A stretch of 64,000 bases of DNA, taken from Hyphomicrobiales bacterium (GTDB lineage Bacteria; Pseudomonadota; Alphaproteobacteria; Rhizobiales; Rhizobiaceae). A program made the position numbers and the translations under genes. Every line of letters starts with the position of its first letter. Position 1 is the first letter of the stretch. Shown in pieces: positions 1 through 9,671 of the stretch. A model generated the notes under the pieces. The model made no database searches. It saw only the letters and a program-made list of their open reading frames with translations, and had not been told where the DNA came from. The stretch spans positions 62,001 to 126,000 of the forward strand of contig UCJA01000011.1 of assembly GCA_900472675.1 (NCBI GenBank), given 5' to 3'.

Positions 1-30
1 ATCGGGGAACTGGGAAACTGAGGCTCTGCC

Positions 31-369
31 TCAGACACCCAGCCACCAGAGGCCGATCACCAGCAGGGTAATCGGAGCGACAACGCCCACCACCACCCGT
101 CGCCCTGCCAGAAGGAAGACGGCAAAGCCGATGCCGGCTGCGCCGAGCCTCAGCCAAAGCGGGGAATCGGCAAGTGTGCCCGTCGGAAAGACGATCAGCT
201 TGGCGGTGACGGCCATGACGAGCGCGGTTGCGACCGCCCTCACCCAATGCAGCGCCTCGCTATCCTCATCCAGCCGGTTGCCGACTAGCACGCCCAGCCA
301 GCGCCAGATATCGGTCGCCAGGAAACCGGCGACCACGATGACGACATAGGTCCACCAGCCATCCAGCAT
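31..369 (-). CDS. azlD: AzlD family branched-chain amino-acid transport protein
   Basis: A 112-residue, very hydrophobic protein with about four predicted membrane segments, the usual size and form of AzlD. The AzlCD pair is known as an exporter of branched-chain amino acids or their analogues in the inner membrane. Its ATG overlaps the TGA of azlC by one base (TGATG on the minus strand), so the two genes are almost certainly translationally coupled. The small hydrophobic subunit is less conserved than AzlC, so the call leans on the neighbour as well as on the topology. Confidence 0.85.
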   Translation of the reverse strand: MLDGWWTYVVIVVAGFLATDIWRWLGVLVGNRLDEDSEALHWVRAVATALVMAVTAKLIVFPTGTLADSPLWLRLGAAGIGFAVFLLAGRRVVVGVVAPITLLVIGLWWLGV

Positions 370-1115
370 CAGGCGCTCGCCCCTGCCCGCTGCTTCGACT
401 TGCGACGATAGCGGTCGATCAGATAGGCAACTGTGCCGCCTCCCAGCCCCGCGTAGAGCACGTCGAAATCAGGCGAGACCAGAGCCAGCAGCGGCCCGAG
501 CACGATGCCGGCGCCAAAGGCGATCTTCACCACGGGCTGGCGAGCGCTCGCCCAGATCGAGGAGATGAAATAGACCGGCGTCAGCATGAACAGGGCGGCG
601 GCGATGACCGGCGGGAAGGACGACACCAGCCCGTAGCTCAGCGCGACGATCAGCGCATTGGTGAGTGTCAGGGTGATGCCGAAGCCGGCGAAATAGGCGA
701 CCCGATTGTCCCGCGGCACCGCTTCCAGACGCTGGGTGGCGAAGACCCAGGAGGTGATGGCAAGGAAATGCGAGAGGAACAGCAGCAGCGCCACCGGCGT
801 GCGCTCGGTGCGCATCTGCGGCATGATCGACGCCACCATGGGCATCATGCGGATTGAGGAAAGGGTCACGGCAGCAAACGAGGCTGCGAGCGGCGCGCCG
901 CCGACCATGGTGCCGACCAGGATCATCTGCGCCGGCAGGGCCCAGATCGATAGCGTCATGAAGACCGCCTCCCCCTTGGTCAGCCCTGACTGGAGTGCAA
1001 AGGCGCTGAAGCCCACATAGGACGCCATCAGGATCAATGCTGGAAGCGAGGTGATGCCGCGCATGCCGCGGAGAAACCAGAGAAACTGGCGCCGGTCTTG
1101 GATCTCGCTTGGCAT
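369..1115 (-). CDS. azlC: AzlC family ABC-independent amino-acid permease
   Basis: A 248-residue multi-pass membrane protein of the AzlC family, the large subunit of the branched-chain amino-acid exporter. Hydrophobic segments run along the whole length, and the N-terminal third has the family-typical stretch with GLTKGEAVFMTLSIWALPAQ. The ATG at 1115 is preceded by AGGGA at suitable spacing. It forms a two-gene unit with azlD. The true substrate cannot be told from sequence. Confidence 0.88.
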   Translation of the reverse strand: MPSEIQDRRQFLWFLRGMRGITSLPALILMASYVGFSAFALQSGLTKGEAVFMTLSIWALPAQMILVGTMVGGAPLAASFAAVTLSSIRMMPMVASIMPQMRTERTPVALLLFLSHFLAITSWVFATQRLEAVPRDNRVAYFAGFGITLTLTNALIVALSYGLVSSFPPVIAAALFMLTPVYFISSIWASARQPVVKIAFGAGIVLGPLLALVSPDFDVLYAGLGGGTVAYLIDRYRRKSKQRAGASA

Positions 1116-1166
1116 TTGGGTCCCTGATATCGTCGCGCTTGAAGCTCGAAGGGCACCTACAGAAAC

Positions 1167-1195
1167 AACGACGCCGGGACAAGCCCGGCGTCGTT
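1167..1195 (-). terminator. Rho-independent terminator of clpA
   Basis: A perfect 12-bp stem (AACGACGCCGGG at 1167-1178 with CCCGGCGTCGTT at 1184-1195) around a 5-nt loop lies just downstream of the clpA stop. On the minus strand it is followed by a short T-containing run. It separates clpA from the azlCD unit. Confidence 0.85.
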
Positions 1196-1225
1196 TTCGT
1201 TTCTCTCAGACGGTACGGTCGAAGC

Positions 1226-3757
1226 CTACTTGCTCTTCGGCACCCGCGGCACGGTGCTTCCCTTGCGGGTTGCTGCCTTGGTACCCGAAGCGGGTGCATC
1301 ATCCGGAGCGATGACCTCGACATCGACCATGGCAGCTGCGGAACCGCCGTCCTTGCCCTTCGGCGCCGACTTCTTCGGTGCCTTGGGCTTTATGACCTTG
1401 GCTTCCTCGGCCGCCACTTCCACCTCTGCCTCAGGCTTCGGCTTTACGGGCGTGGTTTCCGAGATGCAGTCGAGGACCAGCTTGTCCTTGCCGTCATCAT
1501 CCTTGCCGACGGTGACGCGAACGACGCCGCCCTTGCGCAGCTTGCCAAAAAGGATCTCGTTGGCGAGCGGCTTCTTGATGTATTCCTGGATCGTGCGGGA
1601 CAGTGGGCGTGCGCCCATCTTCTCGTCGTATCCCCGTTCCGCCAGCCAGGCGATCGCACCTTCCTGGAGGTCGAAGGTGATGTTGCGCTCGGACAGCTGG
1701 GTTTCCAGCTGCATGACGAACTTCTGCACCACCTGATGGATGACCCCGGTCGGCAGCGGCGCAAACGGGATGATTGCGTCGAGACGGTTGCGGAATTCCG
1801 GCGTGAACAGGCGGTTGATCGCCTCTTCGTCTTCGCCGGTGCGCCTGGACGAGCCGAAGCCGATTGCAGACTTGGCCATTTCAGATGCGCCCGCATTGGT
1901 CGTCATGATCAGGATGACGTTGCGGAAGTCGATCTTCTTGCCGTTGTGGTCGGTCAGAGAACCATGGTCCATGACCTGCAGCAGGATATTGTAAATATCC
2001 GGATGCGCCTTCTCGATTTCGTCGAGAAGAACCACGCTGTGCGGGTGCTGGTCGACCCCATCAGTCAACAGGCCGCCCTGGTCGAAGCCGACATAGCCGG
2101 GAGGTGCGCCAAGCAGTCGCGAGACCGTGTGACGTTCCATGTATTCCGACATGTCGAAGCGCAGCATCTCGACACCGAGCGAGGCGGCAAGCTGCTTGGC
2201 GACTTCCGTCTTGCCGACGCCTGTCGGGCCGGAAAAGACGTAGGAGCCGATCGGCTTGTTCGGTTCGCGAAGGCCGGCACGGGCCAGCTTGATCGCGGTC
2301 GAAAGCGCTTCGATGGCGGTGTCCTGCCCGTAGACGACGGAGCGCAGTTCCTTCTCCAGGTTGGCGAGAACCATCTCGTCATCTTTGGATACGGTCTTAG
2401 CCGGAATCCGCGCCATTGTGGCGATGGTTGCCTCGATTTCCTTCTCGGTGATCAGCTTGCGGCGCTTGGAGGCCGGCAGCAGCATCTGGGCCGCACCGGT
2501 CTCGTCGATCACGTCGATCGCCTTGTCCGGGAGCTTGCGGTCGGAGATGTAGCGGGCCGACAGTTCCACCGCCGACTTGATCGCGTCGTTGGTGTAGCGC
2601 AGCTTGTGATAATCCTCAAAGTAAGGCTTCAGGCCCTTCATGATCTCGATCGCATCCTCGATCGACGGCTCGTTGACGTCGATCTTCTGGAAACGGCGAA
2701 CCAGGGCACGGTCCTTTTCGAAGAACTGGCGGTACTCCTTGTAGGTGGTCGAACCGATGCAGCGGATGGCGCCAGAGGAGAGAGCCGGCTTCAACAGGTT
2801 CGAGGCATCCATGGCGCCGCCGGAGGTTGCCCCGGCACCGATCACGGTGTGGATCTCGTCGATGAACAGCACGGCGCCCGGATAGTCCTCGAGCTCCTTG
2901 ACGACCTGCTTCAGACGTTCTTCGAAATCGCCGCGGTAGCGGGTGCCGGCCAGCAGCGTGCCCATGTCGAGCGAGAAGATGGTCGCGTCGGCCAGAGCCT
3001 CCGGAACCTTGCCCTCGATGATGCGCTTGGCGAGGCCTTCGGCGATTGCGGTCTTGCCCACGCCCGGATCACCCACGTACAGCGGGTTGTTCTTGGAGCG
3101 GCGGCAGAGAACCTGGATCGTGCGGTTGACCTCGGAATGGCGGCCGATCAGGGGATCGATGCGACCGTCACGGGCCTTCTCGTTGAGGTTGACGCAATAG
3201 GCCTTAAGGGCGTCCTGCGTCTTCTTGGCCGAGCCTTCGTCCGGCTCCCGGGATGAGGGCTTTGCGTCGGAATCGGGCTCCTCGGAACCACGCGGCGAAC
3301 GGGCCTGGGAGGCGCCCGGACGCTTGCCGATGCCATGGGAGATATAATTGACGGCGTCGTAGCGGGTCATTTCCTGCTCCTGCAGGAAGAAGGCCGCATG
3401 ACTTTCCCGTTCCGCAAATATGGCGACGAGCACGTTGGCTCCCGTCACTTCCTCGCGGCCGGACGACTGAACATGGATCACCGCACGCTGGATGACACGC
3501 TGGAAGCCGGAAGTCGGCTTAGAGTCTTCATCATAGCCGGTGACGAGGTTGGAAAGCTCGTGATCGACATAGTCGATAACGGTCTTGCGCAGGGTTTCAA
3601 GGTTGACGTTACAAGCGCCCATGACCGCCGCTGCGTCGGCGTCGTCGATCAACGCCAAGAGCAGGTGTTCGAGCGTGGCATATTCGTGATGCCGCTCGTT
3701 TGCGAAGGTCAGTGCCTGGTGCAGCGCCTTTTCGAGACTAGGCGAAAATGTTGGCAC
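1226..3757 (-). CDS. clpA: ATP-dependent Clp protease ATP-binding subunit ClpA
   Basis: AAA+ unfoldase that feeds substrates to ClpP. Visible in order: N-terminal Clp repeat domain (the ClpS-binding region), first AAA module with Walker A GDPGVGKT and Walker B FIDEIH, second AAA module with GPTGVGKT and LLDEIEKAH, and the IGF loop used to dock on ClpP. A Lys/Ala/Glu-rich tail of about 75 residues follows the second module. I chose the GTG at 3757 because GAGGAA lies about 8 nt upstream and it leaves a 10-bp gap after clpS. The open frame reaches 3787, which would overlap clpS. About 843 residues. Confidence 0.95.
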   Translation of the reverse strand: MPTFSPSLEKALHQALTFANERHHEYATLEHLLLALIDDADAAAVMGACNVNLETLRKTVIDYVDHELSNLVTGYDEDSKPTSGFQRVIQRAVIHVQSSGREEVTGANVLVAIFAERESHAAFFLQEQEMTRYDAVNYISHGIGKRPGASQARSPRGSEEPDSDAKPSSREPDEGSAKKTQDALKAYCVNLNEKARDGRIDPLIGRHSEVNRTIQVLCRRSKNNPLYVGDPGVGKTAIAEGLAKRIIEGKVPEALADATIFSLDMGTLLAGTRYRGDFEERLKQVVKELEDYPGAVLFIDEIHTVIGAGATSGGAMDASNLLKPALSSGAIRCIGSTTYKEYRQFFEKDRALVRRFQKIDVNEPSIEDAIEIMKGLKPYFEDYHKLRYTNDAIKSAVELSARYISDRKLPDKAIDVIDETGAAQMLLPASKRRKLITEKEIEATIATMARIPAKTVSKDDEMVLANLEKELRSVVYGQDTAIEALSTAIKLARAGLREPNKPIGSYVFSGPTGVGKTEVAKQLAASLGVEMLRFDMSEYMERHTVSRLLGAPPGYVGFDQGGLLTDGVDQHPHSVVLLDEIEKAHPDIYNILLQVMDHGSLTDHNGKKIDFRNVILIMTTNAGASEMAKSAIGFGSSRRTGEDEEAINRLFTPEFRNRLDAIIPFAPLPTGVIHQVVQKFVMQLETQLSERNITFDLQEGAIAWLAERGYDEKMGARPLSRTIQEYIKKPLANEILFGKLRKGGVVRVTVGKDDDGKDKLVLDCISETTPVKPKPEAEVEVAAEEAKVIKPKAPKKSAPKGKDGGSAAAMVDVEVIAPDDAPASGTKAATRKGSTVPRVPKSK

Positions 3758-3767
3758 GTCGGGTTCC

Positions 3768-4121
3768 TCACTTCTTTTCCATAACACATTGCAGCGGGTG
3801 CTGGTGTTGCCGGGCGAAGTCCATGACCTGGGACACTTTTGTTTCCGCTACTTCGTATGTGAATATTCCGCATTCGCCCACGCCGTGGTTATGGACGTGG
3901 AGCATGATACGCGTTGCTGCCTCCCGATCCTTCTGGAAAAAACGCTCCAGAATGTGAATGACGAATTCCATCGGCGTATAATCGTCATTCAACAGGAGTA
4001 CGCGGTAGAGGTTGGGTTTCTTTGTCTTCGGTTTTGTACGCGTGATGACGGAGGTGCCGCGGTTGGCATTGTCCCCGTCGCCGCCTTTTTCACGTTGCAT
4101 CAAGATCGGCCGTGCGATCAT
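3768..4121 (-). CDS. clpS: ATP-dependent Clp protease adaptor ClpS
   Basis: 117-residue adaptor that delivers N-degron substrates to ClpA. It has the core [13 protein letters not shown], which forms the N-end-residue pocket, and the [19 protein letters not shown] segment that contacts the ClpA N domain. The basic N-terminal tail (about 35 residues) is the usual flexible extension. Located directly upstream of clpA on the same strand, the common arrangement in alphaproteobacteria. Confidence 0.95.
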   Translation of the reverse strand: MIARPILMQREKGGDGDNANRGTSVITRTKPKTKKPNLYRVLLLNDDYTPMEFVIHILERFFQKDREAATRIMLHVHNHGVGECGIFTYEVAETKVSQVMDFARQHQHPLQCVMEKK

Positions 4122-4480
4122 CTTTCATCATTCCCCAGTCGTCCGGCAGCGGCTATCGTCACGCGCTCTGTCAACCGAACTTCAGTCTACTAACTTAGTT
4201 CATCGGAAGGCGATTTTAAGCCCCCTCTGCACCGGCGCAATCACTATTCCGCGCAAGGGACCCGGGAGACCGACAAAACGCTCTCCCTGCGACTGATATC
4301 GCTTGCTGAACATTCGCCTGATGATCCTCAATTCAGACCGCCGGCGCCCATCCGGAAAACCATATAGTGCGCGTCGTGGCTGGCGCCGGTCTTGCGCCCG
4401 ATCAATTCGGATCTCCCCTTAAAAGGGGATCCGGAGTGCGATTGTCAAGATTAGCCACAGCTGGCGAACGCATGGGCCGG
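4122..4480. other. Intergenic region upstream of clpS
   Basis: About 360 bp between clpS and the DUF3126 terminator with no credible reading frame. It should hold the clpSA promoter. The only clear structure is an inverted repeat at 4409-4432 built on CCCCTTAAAAGGGG, with no T-run; its role is unknown. Confidence 0.5.
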
Positions 4481-4510
4481 AAACGAAAAAAGCGGGCCGA
4501 AGCCCGCTTT
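4481..4510 (-). terminator. Terminator downstream of DUF3126 gene
   Basis: Stem AAAGCGGGC (4489-4497) with GCCCGCTTT (4502-4510), followed on the minus strand by TTTTTTCG. It ends the DUF3126 transcript. Confidence 0.85.
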
Positions 4511-4535
4511 GATTTATGTCGTCCGGCGGGATCGA

Positions 4536-4739
4536 TCAGAGATCGACGTTGAGGATCGCCATGGAAAAATTGAACGACCGCTCGCCGTCCTCGTCATCGA
4601 GATAGACCACGCCGAGGAATTCGTCGCCGAGATAGACCTCAGCGGAATCGTCCTTGCGGGGGCGGGCCTTGACGATGATACCCGGGTTCAGAACGCGCTT
4701 GAAATAGGCGTCCAGCTTCTTGATTTCGTCAGGCTTCAC
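4536..4739 (-). CDS. DUF3126 family protein
   Basis: 67-residue soluble protein matching the DUF3126 family found in alphaproteobacteria. The N-terminus MKPDEIKKLDAYFKR and the middle VYLGDEFLGVVYLDDEDGE are typical. The family has no established function. It lies downstream of cysE on the same strand (85-bp gap) and is closed by its own terminator. Confidence 0.85.
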   Translation of the reverse strand: MKPDEIKKLDAYFKRVLNPGIIVKARPRKDDSAEVYLGDEFLGVVYLDDEDGERSFNFSMAILNVDL

Positions 4740-4824
4740 AAAATTTCTCCGTCAGCGGTTCGCGTTGCGGGGCTTTTGCCATGGGTTCACGGCGAATGTA
4801 AAGGCGCCTTGCCGCAACAGGCGA

Positions 4825-5649
4825 TCAGTCTTCGGCACCGAGAAGCTGGTCCATCAGTCGCGCGGGCTCCGAGCAACCGGCAGTGCCGACCACCTTGGCC
4901 GGAACGCCGGCAACCGTGGTTTTCGGCGGCACGGGCTTCAGCACGACGGAGCCGGCAGCGACGCGGGAGCACGAACCGATCTCGATGTTTCCCAGGATCT
5001 TTGCGCCGGCACCGATCAGCACGCCATTGCCGATCTTCGGGTGACGGTCAGCGCCTTCCTTGCCGGTGCCACCGAGGGTGACGTCGTGAAGGATGGAGAC
5101 ATTGTCGCCGATGATCGCCGTTTCGCCGACGACGAGGCCGGTGGCATGGTCGAGAAAGATACCCTTGCCGATACGGGCTGCCGGATTGATATCCGTCTGG
5201 AAGACGCTTGAGGCGCGGCTCTGCAGGTAGAGCGCCAGATCGCGGCGGCCGTGGCTCCAAAGCCAGTGGGCCAGCCGGTGGGTCTGGATGGCGTGGAAGC
5301 CCTTGAAATACAGCACCGGCTCCAAGAAGCGGAGGCAGGCGGGGTCGCGGTCATAAAAGGCCTGGATGTCGACGCGCAGGATGGCGCCCCACTCCGGCCA
5401 GTCCGACAGCATTTCTGCAAATGTCTGACGCAGAAGGACGGCCTGGAGGTCCGGATGATCCAGCCGCTCGCAGATCCGGTGGGCGACAGCTTCTTCCAGC
5501 GACGACTGGTTGAGGACCGTCGAATACAGGAAGGCGGCCATGATCGGATCGGACTCGGCAGCGGCCTGCGCTTCCTGCTTCAGGGTGGACCAGATGGGAT
5601 CCACGGTGGAGACCAGCTCGTGCTGGCGAATGTCCGTACGTGCGGCCAT
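4825..5649 (-). CDS. cysE: Serine O-acetyltransferase
   Basis: Acetylates serine with acetyl-CoA, the first step of cysteine synthesis. The N-terminal half is the helical SAT domain; the C-terminal half (from about residue 160) shows left-handed β-helix hexapeptide repeats, with the catalytic region LDHATGLVVGETA and LHDVTLGGTG. 274 residues, normal for the family. The ATG at 5649 has AAGGAG six bases upstream; the open frame extends further but has no start as good. The C-terminus ends in GAED, not the usual Ile that docks on CysK, so complex formation is uncertain. Confidence 0.94.
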   Translation of the reverse strand: MAARTDIRQHELVSTVDPIWSTLKQEAQAAAESDPIMAAFLYSTVLNQSSLEEAVAHRICERLDHPDLQAVLLRQTFAEMLSDWPEWGAILRVDIQAFYDRDPACLRFLEPVLYFKGFHAIQTHRLAHWLWSHGRRDLALYLQSRASSVFQTDINPAARIGKGIFLDHATGLVVGETAIIGDNVSILHDVTLGGTGKEGADRHPKIGNGVLIGAGAKILGNIEIGSCSRVAAGSVVLKPVPPKTTVAGVPAKVVGTAGCSEPARLMDQLLGAED

Positions 5650-5779
5650 GGCCGTCTCCTTGCTAGCGCTCACGCAGCCTCGTGTTTCCGACTTATATAG
5701 AATAAGATTACGACAAGGCCAACGGCGATGAAAACGCATTCCGTTGATCGTGAAGATCACGAAAACTGCGGTAGCCGGC

Positions 5780-6556
5780 TCAGAGCTCGCCGTAGAACTC
5801 CAGCACGGCCTTCTTGAACACCCGGTCGCCGACCGCCAGCATGTGGTCACGGGCGGGAATATCGAGAGCCTGCGCATGCGGCATCAAAGCCGCCAACTCC
5901 TGTGGCGAGCCTGCGATATCATCCTTGGTGCCGACGCCGATCAGGGTCGGTGCCTCGATCTTGCCCATGTCGCTACGCGCAACGAGATCCCGCGATCCCC
6001 GGATGCAGGCGGCGAGCGCCAGCCTGTCGCTTTTCGTCTGGTCGGCAAAGGCGCGGAACATGCGTCCGCGGTCATGGGTGACATCGTCCAGTGATGACGC
6101 CAGAAGCGCATCGGCGATCGGGTCCCAGTCGCCGACCCCGTCCGTCATGCCGATGCCGAGACCGCCCAGCACCAGCGAACGGACGCGGTCCGGATGGGCG
6201 AGCGCTGCAAAGACCGAGATGCGGGCACCCATGGAATAGCCGAAGACATGGGCTTCCGGAATGGCCAGATGGTCGAGAAGCGCCACCACGTCGTCTGCCA
6301 TAACCCAGGGACGGTAGGCTTCCGGATCGACAGGCTTGTCGCTTTGCCCGTGACCTCGGTTGTCCATGGCAATCACCCGGTAACCGGCATCACCGAGCGT
6401 CTTCAGCCAGCCGGGGTGGACCCAGTTGACGCTGGCGCTCGAGGCGAAGCCATGCACGAGGACGACCGGCGCGCCGGCGGGGTCACCCTCATCGAAGAAA
6501 GCGAGCTTGAGGCCATCATGGACAAAGGAGGAGAAAGCAGGGGCATTGAGGTTCAT
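5780..6556 (-). CDS. Alpha/beta-fold hydrolase
   Basis: 258-residue α/β hydrolase. Visible parts: HGF oxyanion-hole motif in VLVHGFASSASVNW, the MDNRGHGQSDKP segment, nucleophile elbow GYSMGA, acid region GTKDDIAG and the catalytic His in PARDHMLAVGD. The full Ser-Asp-His set is therefore likely. It resembles rhizobial esterase/lipase-like proteins of unknown substrate. Start taken at ATG 6556; a GTG at 6578-6580 in frame has no good ribosome site. Divergent from the zinc-finger gene. Confidence 0.85.
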   Translation of the reverse strand: MNLNAPAFSSFVHDGLKLAFFDEGDPAGAPVVLVHGFASSASVNWVHPGWLKTLGDAGYRVIAMDNRGHGQSDKPVDPEAYRPWVMADDVVALLDHLAIPEAHVFGYSMGARISVFAALAHPDRVRSLVLGGLGIGMTDGVGDWDPIADALLASSLDDVTHDRGRMFRAFADQTKSDRLALAACIRGSRDLVARSDMGKIEAPTLIGVGTKDDIAGSPQELAALMPHAQALDIPARDHMLAVGDRVFKKAVLEFYGEL

Positions 6557-6712
6557 GCAAAGAGCGTCCTGTTTTTTCACTGCAGCATAGGCGATCCCTC
6601 TTAAGGGTTGAACCCTCGGCCGCAGGGAAATCCGATCTGCGGCGGTTTGCTACTACACAATCCCTACGCAGGGCGATAATGTCCCGCGCAAATCAGACCA
6701 TTGGAGACCATT

Positions 6713-6958
6713 ATGGCCGGGCACAGCATCCCCCACTTCCAGAACGACGGCGGCTATCCGACGATCCAGATCGGCGTGAAGGAGTTCATGTGCACGGGCG
6801 CATCCGTCCCCTTCGATCATCCGCACATCTTCATCGACATGGGCGACGACGTGGAAAAGGTCTGTTCCTATTGCTCGACGCTCTATCGCTACAATCCGGC
6901 GCTTGCCGCCGATCAGACCGATCCGCCCGGCTGCACCTATCACGTCAAGGCCGCCTGA
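6713..6958 (+). CDS. zf-CHCC zinc-finger protein (NDUFS6-like)
   Basis: 81-residue protein with the zf-CHCC pattern: Cys in EFMCTGASVP, His in FDHPHIFIDMG, then CSYCSTLYRY. This is the domain of the mitochondrial complex I subunit NDUFS6, and alphaproteobacterial copies are regarded as complex I accessory proteins that bind zinc. ATG at 6713 chosen because TTGGAG lies six bases upstream; that TTG itself opens the longer frame. Twelve bases separate it from the monooxygenase gene, so they may be cotranscribed. Confidence 0.88.
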   Translation: MAGHSIPHFQNDGGYPTIQIGVKEFMCTGASVPFDHPHIFIDMGDDVEKVCSYCSTLYRYNPALAADQTDPPGCTYHVKAA

Positions 6959-6970
6959 CCGGACTGTCCC

Positions 6971-8134
6971 ATGCACATTGAAAACGTCGCAGTCGTGGGG
7001 GCCGGGATCGCCGGCCTTACGACCGCGCTGGCGTTTGCACGCCGGGGCATCGCCTGCGACCTGTTCGAGCAGGCTCCGGATCTCGTCGAGGTCGGTGCCG
7101 GGCTGCAGGTTTCGCCCAATGCGTCGCGGCTTTTGGCAAAGCTCGGGCTGCTGCCGCAGTTCGAAGCGGTCTGGACAGAGCCTCACCAGATTGCCCTCGT
7201 ATCCGGCACCACCCTTCGTCCCATCGCCCATGTTCCGGCCGGAGAAACGGCGCGGCAACGCTGGGGCGCGCCTTATGGCGTGCTGCACCGGGCGACGCTG
7301 CAACGGGTACTGCGGGAGGCGGTCGACGCCAACCCACTCCTGACGCTGCATCTCCAGACGCCGGTGACGCAATCTCCGCATGCGGCACTTTCCCGGCTGA
7401 CAGGCCGCTCCTATCCGCTGGTGGTCGCTGCCGACGGGGTCTGGTCGACCCTGCGCGCCGCGATCGAGGGCAGCCCCCGCCCCAGTTTTTCCGGCCATGT
7501 GTGCTGGCGGTTCACGATTCCCGACGCGCTGGTTCCCGGCTGGCTTCCGCCGGACCAGGTCACGGCATTTCTCGGCCCCTCCACGCATCTCGTCGCCTAT
7601 CCGCTGCGGGAGATAGGTGGCTTCAACATGGTTGCGATCGCGTCCGGCGCCAACCCCGGACGGACATGGGACGCGCAGGCGACCGAGAGCCACCGGCAGC
7701 GGCTGTTCGGCGAGTTCCGCCGGTGGGACCGTCGCATCGTCGACCTGTTGCGACAAGTTGAGCGACCGACCTTCTGGCCACTCTTCGAAGTGGGCAGCGG
7801 GCGCTGGCACAATGGACGCGATACAGTGCTGGTGGGTGATGCAGCGCACGCGGTAACGCCGTTTGCAGCCCAGGGCGCCTCCATGGCGATCGAGGACGCC
7901 TTCGCGCTGGTACGATGCGTCAGCGAGGCAGCGGATCTGCCCCAGGCGCTGTCGAGTTTTGAGGCAAGCCGCCAGGAGCGGGTCGCCAAGGTGCGGTCGC
8001 GCGGCGCCTTCAACCGGTTCGCCTACCATGCCCGCGGTCCGATCCGGCTTGGCCGCGACCTTGTTTTGTCGCTGCGCCCGCCGGAATCGCTCGCCGCCGA
8101 CCTCGACTGGCTCTACGGCTACAAGGCCGACTGA
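6971..8134 (+). CDS. FAD-dependent monooxygenase (salicylate-hydroxylase/UbiH type)
   Basis: 387-residue class A flavoprotein monooxygenase. The N-terminus has the Rossmann motif GAGIAGLTTALAF, the middle VVAADGVWSTLR is the DG motif, and VLVGDAAHAVTPFAAQGA is the second FAD-binding motif. The family hydroxylates aromatic rings with NAD(P)H and O2, but the substrate is not readable here. It follows the zinc-finger gene and converges on metC: the stops abut at 8134/8135 with no space for a terminator. Confidence 0.85.
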   Translation: MHIENVAVVGAGIAGLTTALAFARRGIACDLFEQAPDLVEVGAGLQVSPNASRLLAKLGLLPQFEAVWTEPHQIALVSGTTLRPIAHVPAGETARQRWGAPYGVLHRATLQRVLREAVDANPLLTLHLQTPVTQSPHAALSRLTGRSYPLVVAADGVWSTLRAAIEGSPRPSFSGHVCWRFTIPDALVPGWLPPDQVTAFLGPSTHLVAYPLREIGGFNMVAIASGANPGRTWDAQATESHRQRLFGEFRRWDRRIVDLLRQVERPTFWPLFEVGSGRWHNGRDTVLVGDAAHAVTPFAAQGASMAIEDAFALVRCVSEAADLPQALSSFEASRQERVAKVRSRGAFNRFAYHARGPIRLGRDLVLSLRPPESLAADLDWLYGYKAD

Positions 8135-9322
8135 TCAGGCCGTTGCCGCTGCCGCAAAGCCCGCCTCGAGGTCCTGCTTCAGATCGGCGACATCCTCGAG
8201 ACCGATCTGCAGGCGGATGACAACGCCATCCTCCGGCCCCTTGCGAATGGTGCGATCCGAGAGGTTGACCGCGACTGCTAGGCTTTCATAGCCGCCCCAG
8301 GAATAGCCAAGACCGAAATAGCGCAGCGTATCCAGGAAGGCGTGGGTCTTTGCCCGGGCATTGCCGACATCGGTGCTAAGGACAAAGGAAAACACGCCCG
8401 TGGAGCCCTTGAAGTCGCGCTTCCAGATCTCGTGGCCGGGAAAGCTCGGCAGCGCCGGGTGCAGTACGCGCGCCACCTCCTCGTGACCTTCCAGCCAGGT
8501 GGCAATCTCCAGAGTGCTCTTCTGATGATGCTCCAGGCGGATCCCCATGGTGCGCAGCCCACGCAGCATCTGGTAGGAATCATCCGGTGCGGCGCAGATC
8601 CCCATGGCGATACGGGTATCCTCGAGCCTTTGCCAGTGGCGGGCATTAGCAGAGACGGAGCCCATGACGATATCCGAATGACCGGACGGATACTTTGTCG
8701 TCGCGTGGATCGACACGTCGACGCCGAAATCCAGCGGCCGGAAAAAGAGCGGCGTTGCCCAGGTGTTGTCCATGGTCACGACGCAATCATGTCGGTGCGC
8801 CGCCTCGCTGATGGCGCGGATATCCTGCATCTCGAAGGTGTTCGAGCCGGGGGCTTCGGTGTGAACGAGCCGGGTGTTCGGCCGGATCAGAGCTTCGATG
8901 CCCGCGCCGATTTCCGGGTCGTAGTATTCCACCTCCACCCCCATCCGCTTCAACATGGTGTTGCAGAAATGGCGGCAGGGTGCGTAGACCGAATCGACGA
9001 TCAGGGCATGATCCCCGGCCGAGAGATAGGCGAGAAAGGGGATGGAAATCGCCGCCAGCCCCGAGGGAACGAGGATCGTGCCGGCAGATCCTTCCAGCTC
9101 GTTGAAGGCGTCGCACAGAGCATCGGTGGTGGGCGTCGCCCGCGTTCCGTAGGTGTATTTCTGGCTGCGCGCTTCCATGGTGGCGACGTCCGGAAACAGG
9201 ACGGTCGAGGCATGCACGACCGGCGGATTGACGAAGCCGTGGTAGCTGCGGGGATCGTTGCCGATGTGCGCAAGGCGCGTGTTGACGCCGGCGCCGGCGC
9301 TTCCGGATCGTTTGTCGCTCAT
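8135..9322 (-). CDS. metC: Cystathionine beta-lyase (PLP enzyme)
   Basis: 395-residue Cys/Met-metabolism PLP enzyme that converts cystathionine to homocysteine, pyruvate and ammonia. Seen: FVNPPVVHASTVLFPD near the N-terminus, YGTRATPTTDAL, the TMDNTWATP PLP-Asp region, and the Schiff-base lysine in SIHATTKYPSGHSD. Start ATG 9322; a GTG four codons upstream is possible. A metC gene divergent from aapJ is the known arrangement in Rhizobium. Confidence 0.9.
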   Translation of the reverse strand: MSDKRSGSAGAGVNTRLAHIGNDPRSYHGFVNPPVVHASTVLFPDVATMEARSQKYTYGTRATPTTDALCDAFNELEGSAGTILVPSGLAAISIPFLAYLSAGDHALIVDSVYAPCRHFCNTMLKRMGVEVEYYDPEIGAGIEALIRPNTRLVHTEAPGSNTFEMQDIRAISEAAHRHDCVVTMDNTWATPLFFRPLDFGVDVSIHATTKYPSGHSDIVMGSVSANARHWQRLEDTRIAMGICAAPDDSYQMLRGLRTMGIRLEHHQKSTLEIATWLEGHEEVARVLHPALPSFPGHEIWKRDFKGSTGVFSFVLSTDVGNARAKTHAFLDTLRYFGLGYSWGGYESLAVAVNLSDRTIRKGPEDGVVIRLQIGLEDVADLKQDLEAGFAAAATA

Positions 9323-9671
9323 GGTGAGATTCACTTTCAGTGCAGAAGATCGGCAAAGTTTTGCCGCCTCCTCCTTGAGCGGTCAACCCCTTGCAGCGAC
9401 TGGACTTGCGACGGCATGCCAGGCATCGGAGGCGTCGAAACGGGCAGTGGCGGGTTTGAAAAAAGGCATCTGCCTGCGGCGTATGCGATCAGGCCGAATT
9501 TACCGCAATTCGACCGCAATTTGGGCGAGCGAGACTTGACCCTGCCAGTGTTTGTGAATGAGATAAGACCACCCGCACTGGGAGGCTGGCGGGCGGCCCG
9601 CCTTGTGCAGAGGAAACAAGGCGTCAGCCCGCGCCAAGAGATCAAAGATAAACATAGAAAAGGTTGGGAAA
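9323..9671 (+). promoter_or_regulatory. metC/aapJ divergent promoter region
   Basis: Some 350 bp without a gene between divergent metC and aapJ. A candidate -35 TTGACC is at 9536-9541 with a weak TGAGAT -10 17 bp further on, facing aapJ. The aap operon is nitrogen-regulated in Rhizobium, but I could not pick out a clear NtrC/sigma54 site. Confidence 0.4.

Noticed and set aside
1109..3256. 715-codon open frame antisense to clpA
   Set aside because: A shadow of clpA with no recognisable domain or ribosome site.
4409..4432. Terminator or riboswitch at the CCCCTTAAAAGGGG inverted repeat
   Set aside because: No T-run, no conserved riboswitch core and no gene in the right position.
6653..8029. 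458-codon minus-strand frame over the monooxygenase
   Set aside because: Opposite strand encodes a full FAD monooxygenase; this frame has unnatural composition.
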